A stretch of 5,559 nt of DNA from Chloroflexota bacterium. Its GTDB lineage: Bacteria > Chloroflexota > Anaerolineae > B4-G1. The notes under the pieces were generated by a model. It made no database searches and was not told the DNA's origin. It was given only the letters and a program-made list of their open reading frames with translations. The position numbers and the translations under genes were made by a program. Below, one piece after another: positions 1 to 4,801 of the stretch (positions within the stretch are counted from its first letter, which is position 1; each line of letters opens with the position of its first letter). The stretch covers positions 1 to 5,559 of the forward strand of contig QMOC01000209.1 in assembly GCA_003648085.1 (NCBI GenBank), read 5' to 3'.

Positions 1-1214
1 CCCAGACCTACCCCGGCCAGGAAGACCCCCGGCACTCCGCTCTCCACCGGCGTCATTTCCTCGTCGCTGGCGGTGTAAAAGCCGAACTCGTCCACGCCGA
101 TGCCCAGCATCTCCGCCACACGACGGCTCCCCTCCGAGGGAACAATCGCCGCCGCCACCACCACCAGGTCAGCAGCAATCTCCACCTTGCTCCCGGTGAG
201 CGTATCCACCCCCCAGACCATTATCTTGCCGTCGCTGGGAAAGACCTTGGAGACCCGCCCCCGGATGTACACCGTGCGATCCTCCTCCATCGCTCGCGTG
301 ACGAACTCCTCGTACCCTTTGCCGCCGGCCCGAATATCTATGTAGAATATGTAGACCTGCCCATCGGGGACGCGGTGCTTGTAGAGGATAGCGTGCTTGG
401 CAGTGTACATACAGCAGATTTTCGAGCAGTAGGGCACACCATGCTCTGGGTTGCGGGAGCCACCGCACTGAATGAAAACGACTTCTTTGGGCACGGTGCG
501 GTCGGAGGGACGGATGATCCTCCCGCCGGTCGGGCCGGAGGCGGAAAGCAGCCGCTCGAACTCCAGCCCATCCATCACGTCGGGGTGATCCATATAGGCG
601 TAGGCCATCACCGCCTCGTCCTGGTAGAGTTCGTAGCCGGTGGCGACGACGATAGCCCCTACCTCCACCTCGATAACCTCAGGGGCCATATCGTAGTCAA
701 TAGCGTCCGCTTCGCACGCCTCGGCGCACTTGCCACATGCCAGCGGGAAGAGTCCCATACAGGCGTCGGGGTCAAGCCGGTAGACCGCCGGCACCGCCTG
801 AGGATGGGGGATATAAATAGCGCGGCGGGCAGCCAGTCCCCGATCGAACTCGTTAGGCACGACGATGGGACAGACCTTAGTACAGTCGCCGCAGGCCGTA
901 CACCTGTCCTCACGCACATAGCGGGGATGGCGCAGAATCTTCACCCGGAAGTTCCCCACTTCCCCCTGCACATCTATCACCTCGCTCAACGTCAACAGCC
1001 GAATGTTGGGATGCTGCCCAACCTCGACCGTGCGCGGAGTGAGGATGCATTGGGAACAATCCAGTGTCGGGAAGGTCTCCGAAAGTTGCGCCATGTGCCC
1101 GCCGATGGAGGGTTCCTTCTCGACCAGGATGACCTCGTAGCCACTGTCGGCAATGTCCAACGCGGCCTGCATTCCACCAATTCCAGCGCCGATGACCAGC
1201 GCTTGATATTCCAT
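1..1214 (-). CDS. hdrA: HdrA-like heterodisulfide reductase subunit A, flavin and iron-sulfur protein (3' end beyond window)
   Basis: Partial gene; 404 full codons are visible and the reading frame runs off the left edge. HdrA is the FAD-bearing electron-bifurcating or electron-distributing subunit of cytoplasmic Hdr complexes. Seen: a dinucleotide-binding GAGIGG at residues 9-14 followed by EKEPSIGGHMAQL; a CSQC at 53-56; a ferredoxin-type cluster site Cys105, 108, 111, 115; a second site Cys152, 160, 163, 167; the stretch RAIYIPHPQAVP between them, familiar from this family; and a Cys250, Cys263, Cys267-Cys268 set (CGGSRNP...CSKICCMYT) typical of the HdrA thioredoxin-reductase-like domain. 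The start at 1214 is backed by GAGGA 7 nt upstream and by the position of the Rossmann glycines. It begins directly with the FAD domain, without the longer N-terminal domain known from methanogen HdrA. It follows hdrC and hdrB after a 139-nt repeat-bearing gap. Family call is firm; the partner complex (MetFV) is inferred from context. Confidence 0.93.
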   Translation of the reverse strand, partial: MEYQALVIGAGIGGMQAALDIADSGYEVILVEKEPSIGGHMAQLSETFPTLDCSQCILTPRTVEVGQHPNIRLLTLSEVIDVQGEVGNFRVKILRHPRYVREDRCTACGDCTKVCPIVVPNEFDRGLAARRAIYIPHPQAVPAVYRLDPDACMGLFPLACGKCAEACEADAIDYDMAPEVIEVEVGAIVVATGYELYQDEAVMAYAYMDHPDVMDGLEFERLLSASGPTGGRIIRPSDRTVPKEVVFIQCGGSRNPEHGVPYCSKICCMYTAKHAILYKHRVPDGQVYIFYIDIRAGGKGYEEFVTRAMEEDRTVYIRGRVSKVFPSDGKIMVWGVDTLTGSKVEIAADLVVVAAAIVPSEGSRRVAEMLGIGVDEFGFYTASDEEMTPVESGVPGVFLAGVGL

Positions 1215-1240
1215 AGGCGATTCCTCAGTAAACCTGGTAT

Positions 1241-1353
1241 TTGGTAGATTGGTCAATCGGTACATTCGCCGTCGGCATCAATCCCTCGACTTACCAATCC
1301 ACCAATCTCCCAACTTGCCAATCCACCAATCTCCCAACCTCCCAATTTGCCAA
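1241..1353. repeat. 24-bp-period tandem repeat and inverted partner in the hdrB-hdrA spacer
   Basis: A 21-bp sequence beginning CCAATCCACCAATC occurs exactly twice, at 1294-1314 and 1318-1338, followed by a degenerate third part (CTCCCAATTTGCCAATC). On the minus strand this reads as runs of ATTGGTGGATTGG. An inverted, 11-of-12 match lies at 1241-1252 (TTGGTAGATTGG against the complement of 1294-1305), so the transcript could fold into an imperfect 12-bp stem around a loop of about 41 nt. Such low-complexity runs look like a dispersed intergenic repeat family; whether it ends or tunes transcription between hdrB and hdrA is not shown. Confidence 0.75.
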
Positions 1354-2208
1354 TCATCCGTCGAACAGCGGCCTCGGGTCCACATAATGCTCCGTCATCC
1401 CCCACGTCTCCTCCGGCAGACCCAGCGCCACGGCCATCAGTTGAGTGAAATAGAGCACCGGTATCTCGTTGCCGGTGCGACCGGCCTCCGTCTCCCGCTG
1501 CGGATAGTCGAGATTGAACTGACAGAGAGGGCAGGCGGTGATGATGACCTGGGCACCGTGCTCCCGCGCCGAGGCGACGATGTCCTTTGAGAGCGTCTCG
1601 GAAATCTGGGGCTCCTTCACCGTCAGATAGGAGCCGCAGCACTCGATGTTGTAGGGAAAGTCCACCGGCTCGGCCCCCAGCGCCCGCACTAGATTGTGGA
1701 GGATGACCGGGTTCTCTGGATCGTCCAGGCCGATCTCCTCGTAGGGACGCAGGAGAAGACAGCCGTAGTAGGGAGCAACCCGCAGCCCAGCCAGTGGGCG
1801 TACTACCCGTTCGGCCAGCGCCTCCCATCCCAGATCATCGCGCAGGATTTCTAGAAAATGGACGACGTGAACATCGCCGTGATATTCCTGCTCGGTAAAC
1901 CAGTTGATACGTTCCAGCATCTCCGGGTCTCGCCTCAGCAGTGCCTGGGAGCGGCGGAGGACGTTGAAGCAGATGGCACACAGCGTCGCCACCCGCTCGC
2001 CGGCCTGCTGCGCCTGATAGAGCACCCGTGTCGGGGCGATGAGTGCCATTGAATCATCTAGCATCAAAGGAAACGTCGCCCCGCAGCACTGCCAGTCGGT
2101 AAGTTCCACCAACTCCAGCCCCAGTGCCTCCGCCACCGCCCGCCCGGAGCGGTCGTACCCTTTCGCTTTCGTTGAGAGCGTACAGCCAGGATAATAGGGA
2201 ATACCCAT
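1354..2208 (-). CDS. hdrB: HdrB-like heterodisulfide reductase subunit B (two CCG domains)
   Basis: 284 residues from the ATG at 2208. HdrB carries the cysteine-rich CCG domains that in methanogens bind two noncubane [4Fe-4S] clusters where disulfide is reduced; in bacterial HdrABC modules it serves as an electron-transfer or substrate-side subunit. Both CCG motifs are complete: Cys9, Cys41-Cys42-Gly, Cys77, Cys80; and Cys150, Cys190-Cys191-Gly, Cys226, Cys229 (ACPLCQFNLD). Length is normal for the family. A TTG one codon upstream would also be a possible start, but ATG has the better spacing (7 nt) from GAGG at 2216-2219. The gene starts 4 nt after the hdrC stop. No signal peptide or membrane segment is seen, so it should be cytoplasmic. 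With bacterial partners the true substrate is unlikely to be CoM-S-S-CoB; the role in methylene-tetrahydrofolate reduction is inferred from neighbours. Confidence 0.93.
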   Translation of the reverse strand: MGIPYYPGCTLSTKAKGYDRSGRAVAEALGLELVELTDWQCCGATFPLMLDDSMALIAPTRVLYQAQQAGERVATLCAICFNVLRRSQALLRRDPEMLERINWFTEQEYHGDVHVVHFLEILRDDLGWEALAERVVRPLAGLRVAPYYGCLLLRPYEEIGLDDPENPVILHNLVRALGAEPVDFPYNIECCGSYLTVKEPQISETLSKDIVASAREHGAQVIITACPLCQFNLDYPQRETEAGRTGNEIPVLYFTQLMAVALGLPEETWGMTEHYVDPRPLFDG

Positions 2209-2212
2209 CAAC

Positions 2213-2219
2213 CTACCTC
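2213..2219 (-). promoter_or_regulatory. hdrB ribosome binding site containing the hdrC stop codon
   Basis: On the minus strand the sequence reads GAGGTAG-GTTG-ATG. The TAG that ends hdrC is immediately next to the GAGG core, and the hdrB ATG follows 4 nt after the stop. A ribosome finishing hdrC therefore covers the hdrB start, which suggests translational coupling and fixes the choice of ATG 2208 over the TTG at 2211. Confidence 0.7.
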
Positions 2220-2617
2220 ATATATTTCCTGAACCCACCGACGATGGCCAGTTGCGGTACCTCCCTCACCAACTCCGGCGGGAGTGCATTCAAGTCCAGT
2301 TTCGTAACGCCCTTGCGCAGTGAAATTTGACGCAGCGCCTCCATCAGGCGGGGCAGGTCCACTCCCTTGGGGCAGCGGGTGACGCAAGTCAAGCAGGAGG
2401 CGCAAATCCAAATCGTTTTGCTCTCCAGGACCTCCTCCATCCCCAGTTGCGCCATACGGATGACCTGGCTGGGCAAGAGGTCCATCGCCGCCACGACCGG
2501 ACAACCGGCGCTACACTTGCCGCACTGATTACAGGCCAGCAGATCCTGACCGCTGATCTCCTCCACACGGGCCACGAAAGGGCCACGCACCTTATTGATC
2601 GAGATCTGAGTTCTCAT
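2213..2617 (-). CDS. hdrC: HdrC-like heterodisulfide reductase subunit C (2x[4Fe-4S] ferredoxin-type)
   Basis: 134 residues. HdrC relays electrons between HdrA and HdrB through two [4Fe-4S] clusters. Two full CxxCxxCxxxC-P sites are visible: Cys29, 32, 35, 39 (CNQCGKCSAGCP) and Cys72, 75, 78, 82 (CASCLTCVTRCP), separated by about 32 residues as in HdrC/GlpC-type ferredoxins. The C-terminal part carries the helical PRLMEALRQ region seen in the family. No membrane segments are present, which argues for the soluble HdrABC type and against the membrane HdrDE-type fusion. The ATG at 2617 has GGGAGG 4 nt upstream, part of an unusual 7-bp repeat array. It lies 43 nt after folD and is coupled to hdrB. 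Confidence 0.92.
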   Translation of the reverse strand: MRTQISINKVRGPFVARVEEISGQDLLACNQCGKCSAGCPVVAAMDLLPSQVIRMAQLGMEEVLESKTIWICASCLTCVTRCPKGVDLPRLMEALRQISLRKGVTKLDLNALPPELVREVPQLAIVGGFRKYMR

Positions 2618-2621
2618 ACCA

Positions 2622-2660
2622 CCTCCCGCCTCCTGCCTCCTGCCTCTTGCCCCTTGCCCC
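2622..2660 (-). repeat. Heptanucleotide tandem repeat spanning the folD-hdrC spacer (multiple Shine-Dalgarno-like copies)
   Basis: Plus-strand heptamers in direct series: CCTCCCG (2622-2628), CCTCCTG (2629-2635), CCTCCTG (2636-2642), CCTCTTG (2643-2649), CCCCTTG (2650-2656), then CCCC up to the folD stop codon. In the sense of transcription these read CAAGGGG, CAAGAGG, CAGGAGG, CAGGAGG, CGGGAGG, so several consecutive units contain AGGAGG or GGGAGG. The array fills nearly the whole spacer; its last unit sits at the right place to be the hdrC ribosome binding site. Confidence 0.85.
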
Positions 2661-3548
2661 TCAGTCCACCAGCCCTGCGGCCCGCTTGGCTGCGGTGAGC
2701 GTGTTGCGCAGAAGCATTGCGATGGTCATCGGTCCGACGCCGCCCGGCACCGGCGTGAGGTAGCCCGCCACTTCCTTCACCGCTTCAAAGTCCACATCGC
2801 CCACGATGCGGTAGCCCCTCTTCGCTGTGGGGTCCTCCACGCGGTTGATGCCGACGTCAATCACCGCCGCCCCAGCCTTGACCCAGTCGGCCTGCACCAT
2901 CCGCGGGCGGCCCACGGCGGCTATGAGAATGTCGGCGCGGCGGCAGACGGCGGGCAGATCCTTCGTGCGCGAGTGGCAGATAGTGATAGTGGCGTTGCGC
3001 TTCAGGAGCAACATAGCCACCGGCATGCCGACGATATTGCTGCGGCCCAACACCACCGCCTCCTTACCCTCGATCTCGACTCCGTACCGGTCGAGCAACT
3101 CGATGCAGCCAATGGGAGTGCAGGGAGCGAACATCGGCTCGCGCCCCTTCATCGCCAGTCGCCCGATGTTGACCGGGTGGAAGCCATCAACATCCTTTTC
3201 CAGCCCGATCGCGCCCAGCACCCGCTCTTCGTTCAAGTGTTTGGGGAGAGGCAATTGCACCAGGATGCCGTGCACCTCCGGATTGGCGTTCAATTCCGCC
3301 ACCAACCCCTCGACTTCCTCCTGGGTGGCGTTCTCCGGCAGATTGTGGCCGAAGGAACGAATGCCCACCTCAGCGCAGCGCTTCTGCTTAGAGCGGACAT
3401 AGAACTGGGAAGCGGGGTTCTCCCCTACCAGCACCGTCGCCAACCCCGGCACAATGCCGTGCTCCGCCTTGAGTCTCTCGACCTCGGCCTTGATCTCCTC
3501 GTGGATCACGGCCGCCGTCGCCTTGCCATCAATCAATTGCGCAGTCAT
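2661..3548 (-). CDS. folD: Bifunctional methylenetetrahydrofolate dehydrogenase / methenyltetrahydrofolate cyclohydrolase FolD
   Basis: 295 residues, usual length for FolD. It interconverts 10-formyl-, 5,10-methenyl- and 5,10-methylene-tetrahydrofolate with NAD(P)H in the cytoplasm; in the Wood-Ljungdahl methyl branch it runs in the reductive direction. Seen: the YVRSKQKRCAEVGI motif (Tyr50, catalytic-type Lys54 region), VQLPLP at about 97-102, DVDGFHPVNIGRL with Asp121 at the conserved catalytic position, the nucleotide-binding GRSNIVGMP at about 168-176, ATITICHSRT, and the C-terminal PVPGGVGPMT at about 266-275. The ATG at 3548 has GGGAGGG 5 nt upstream and the expected N-terminus (MTAQLIDGK). 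It sits between acsE and hdrC, which supports a catabolic or carbon-fixation use rather than only purine and formyl-Met synthesis. Cofactor preference cannot be read with certainty. Confidence 0.97.
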   Translation of the reverse strand: MTAQLIDGKATAAVIHEEIKAEVERLKAEHGIVPGLATVLVGENPASQFYVRSKQKRCAEVGIRSFGHNLPENATQEEVEGLVAELNANPEVHGILVQLPLPKHLNEERVLGAIGLEKDVDGFHPVNIGRLAMKGREPMFAPCTPIGCIELLDRYGVEIEGKEAVVLGRSNIVGMPVAMLLLKRNATITICHSRTKDLPAVCRRADILIAAVGRPRMVQADWVKAGAAVIDVGINRVEDPTAKRGYRIVGDVDFEAVKEVAGYLTPVPGGVGPMTIAMLLRNTLTAAKRAAGLVD

Positions 3549-3574
3549 GTTTTCCCTCCCCGGAACTACAGATT

Positions 3575-3597
3575 GCAGATTGCAATCTCGAATCTGC
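3575..3597 (-). repeat. Small hairpin / nested palindrome in the acsE-folD spacer
   Basis: GCAGATT (3575-3581) and AATCTGC (3591-3597) are perfect complements around a 9-nt loop, and a perfect 10-bp palindrome GATTGCAATC (3578-3587) overlaps the left arm, so two alternative foldings compete. The right arm reaches into the acsE stop codon. No U-run follows in the direction of transcription, so it is not a convincing intrinsic terminator; the repeated GCAGATT-like units resemble a dispersed spacer repeat. The folD ribosome binding site lies just downstream. Confidence 0.5.
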
Positions 3598-4520
3598 TAC
3601 AGCCGCAAGTAGGAATCGGTGTAGATAACCTTGTTCAGTAGCACCTGCACCGTTTTCCAGACCTCCACCTGCTGCGGATCGGACATGTCCACGTCCTCGG
3701 GCTGCAACTCCTCCATCGCCGCCACGCAGTCGTGCAGTTTGAGCAACAATCGGTTGAGCGGCGTGCTCTCGTCCCGCTCCTCGACCACGCGGATCCACTC
3801 CATCAACTTGCGGTCGAGGGGGTTAGCGATGATCATGTCAATACCGGCGCCCATCAGCATCACCGTGTAGACCCGATTGAGCAGCGGACGCATCTGGGCC
3901 GGCACACCGTTGGAGACGTTGGAGACGCCTCCATTGGTCAACGGCGGCGGATCCCAGGCATACTTGAGCGTGCGCACTGCCTCAATGCACTCCGGGCAGT
4001 ACTCCTGGGTGCCGGAGACGGTCAGCACTAGCGGATCAATAATCAGGTCGCTGATGGGGAAGTCAATCTCCAACATGCGGGGAATCAACTTTTCCAGCGC
4101 GATGTTGACCCGCTCATCGGCTTTGACCGGGATCATGCCTTTGCCCATGGTCAGAGCGATGAGACGGGTGCCGTACTTCTTGGCCACCAGTGGCACCTTC
4201 TCCAACCGCTCCTCCTCGGCCGAAGTGGAGTTGATGATGGGCTGGGCTTTGGTGACCACCTCGCAGGCGGCCTCGATGGCGGCCAAGTTGGTGGTGTCGA
4301 AGGAGAGCGGCACATCCACCACCTCTTGCACAACCTCGGCCAGCCAGGGCAGAATCTCGTGGCCGCGCTTCTTCTGAGGGCCGATGTTAAGATCTATTGC
4401 GTCTGCCCCGGCATCCACTAGGCGCACCGCCAGATCCTGGAAGAATTTCGCGTCCCGCTCGGCGATGGCCTTCTTGACGCGGGGGGAGATGATTTGAATG
4501 TTCTCGGCGATTATGTACAT
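3597..4520 (-). CDS. acsE: 5-methyltetrahydrofolate:corrinoid/iron-sulfur protein methyltransferase (AcsE-like)
   Basis: 307 residues with a pterin-binding (dihydropteroate-synthase-like) TIM-barrel. It moves the methyl group from methyl-tetrahydrofolate to cob(I)amide of the corrinoid iron-sulfur protein. Seen: DLNIGP at about 43-48, FDTTN with Asp75, INSTSAE with Asn97, ALTMGKGMIP, IIDPLVL with Asp162, and GGVSNVSNG with Asn201. These line up with the pterin-binding Asp75, Asn96, Asp160 and Asn199 of the Moorella enzyme as I recall it. The C-terminus (VLLNKVIYTDSYLRL) matches the family end, but about 40 residues before it (about 245-285, including LQPEDVDMSDPQQ) appear extra compared with the roughly 262-residue Moorella protein. 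The start has a strong GGAGGT 6 nt upstream. Neighbouring cooC, folD and hdr genes favour AcsE over a catabolic methylamine- or veratrol-type MtgA/MtvC methyltransferase. Confidence 0.88.
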   Translation of the reverse strand: MYIIAENIQIISPRVKKAIAERDAKFFQDLAVRLVDAGADAIDLNIGPQKKRGHEILPWLAEVVQEVVDVPLSFDTTNLAAIEAACEVVTKAQPIINSTSAEEERLEKVPLVAKKYGTRLIALTMGKGMIPVKADERVNIALEKLIPRMLEIDFPISDLIIDPLVLTVSGTQEYCPECIEAVRTLKYAWDPPPLTNGGVSNVSNGVPAQMRPLLNRVYTVMLMGAGIDMIIANPLDRKLMEWIRVVEERDESTPLNRLLLKLHDCVAAMEELQPEDVDMSDPQQVEVWKTVQVLLNKVIYTDSYLRL

Positions 4521-4526
4521 CTGATT

Positions 4527-4532
4527 ACCTCC
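4527..4532 (-). promoter_or_regulatory. Strong Shine-Dalgarno of acsE
   Basis: Minus-strand GGAGGT lies 6 nt before the ATG at 4520, within AAGGAGGTAATCAG. It is the cleanest ribosome binding site in the window. The roughly 70 nt between it and the inverted repeat upstream show no clear -35/-10 pair, so I do not call a promoter. Confidence 0.7.
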
Positions 4533-4592
4533 TTGGCTTATTGACCAATCTTGCTACCTATCTACTCATACTGGACACCGTGATTTTGCTCG

Positions 4593-4646
4593 TAGTAACG
4601 ACTTCAGTCGTTCAAAGCGAGGTCAGAACGACTGAAGTCGCCACTA
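4593..4646. repeat. Large palindromic (REP-like) inverted repeat between cooC and acsE
   Basis: CGACTTCAGTCGTTC (4599-4613) is the exact complement of GAACGACTGAAGTCG (4626-4640), a 15-bp perfect stem with a 12-nt loop (AAAGCGAGGTCA). After two mismatched pairs the pairing resumes for TAGT (4593-4596) with ACTA (4643-4646). Each arm is itself nearly palindromic (CGACT-TC-AGTCG; CGACT-GA-AGTCG), so the element can fold as one long hairpin or two short ones. There is no transposase gene and no U-tract, so it resembles a dispersed non-coding palindromic element or miniature mobile element rather than a standard terminator, although the hairpin could still affect transcript ends or stability. Confidence 0.85.
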
Positions 4647-4792
4647 TGACCCCCATAATTCGCCAGACTCCAGTACTCGTAGAAACGCTCTACCTGCTTC
4701 ATTAACCGGTAGGCATCGGCTTCGCTAATTCTATCCGCCCGGCACTCAATGTTCGTCTTCTACCGCACCACGCCGATGCCACGCTTGGGCAT
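4604..4792 (-). pseudogene. Small UAG-interrupted reading frame after cooC, probably a broken gene
   Basis: I do not recognise the product. Nine nt after the cooC stop an ATG (4792), preceded by GGGAGA at SD distance, opens MPKRGIGVVR and then hits TAG (4760-4762). The same frame continues for 51 more codons, KTNIECRADRISEADAY..., through a segment that looks protein-like and helical (LMKQVERFYEYWSLAN), to a TGA at 4604. The last dozen or so codons (GHSGDFSRS...) are encoded by the palindromic repeat, so the original end was probably replaced by insertion of that element. Most likely a degraded small gene of the cooC operon; readthrough or a sequencing error at the TAG are alternatives. No part is long enough for a family call. 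Confidence 0.4.
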
Positions 4793-4801
4793 CAAGTCTC
4801 C

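Noticed and set aside
375..1247. Plus-strand open frame of 290 codons
   Set aside because: It lies entirely opposite hdrA, whose frame has clear FAD and Fe-S motifs. The antisense peptide shows no family motif and is explained by high GC and few stops on the opposite strand.
1294..1338. Possible CRISPR array
   Set aside because: Only two exact copies with a 3-nt gap and no spacers of normal length; it is a tandem repeat.
1249..1590. Plus-strand frame encoding LPIHQSPN repeats
   Set aside because: The repetitive peptide merely reflects the 24-bp DNA repeat at 1294-1338; no ribosome binding site or homology is evident, and it continues antisense to hdrB.
1253..1828. Minus-strand frame of 191 codons overlapping the end of hdrB
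   Set aside because: It is an alternative frame of hdrB running into the spacer repeat (WWIGKLGD-like runs encoded by the repeat). HdrB has both complete CCG motifs in its own frame.
2973..3641. Plus-strand open frame of 222 codons, and a second one at 2827-3402
   Set aside because: Both are antisense to folD, which is unmistakable; their peptides look like shadow translations without recognisable motifs.
4593..4646. Intrinsic terminator for the cooC transcript
   Set aside because: The stem is long but there is no following U-run on the minus-strand transcript, and the nested palindromes fit a dispersed repeat better. A role in transcript stability remains possible.
4760..4762. Pyrrolysine or other recoding at the UAG
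   Set aside because: There is no pyl gene, recoding element or recognisable protein family in view; decay of a small gene or a sequence error is simpler.
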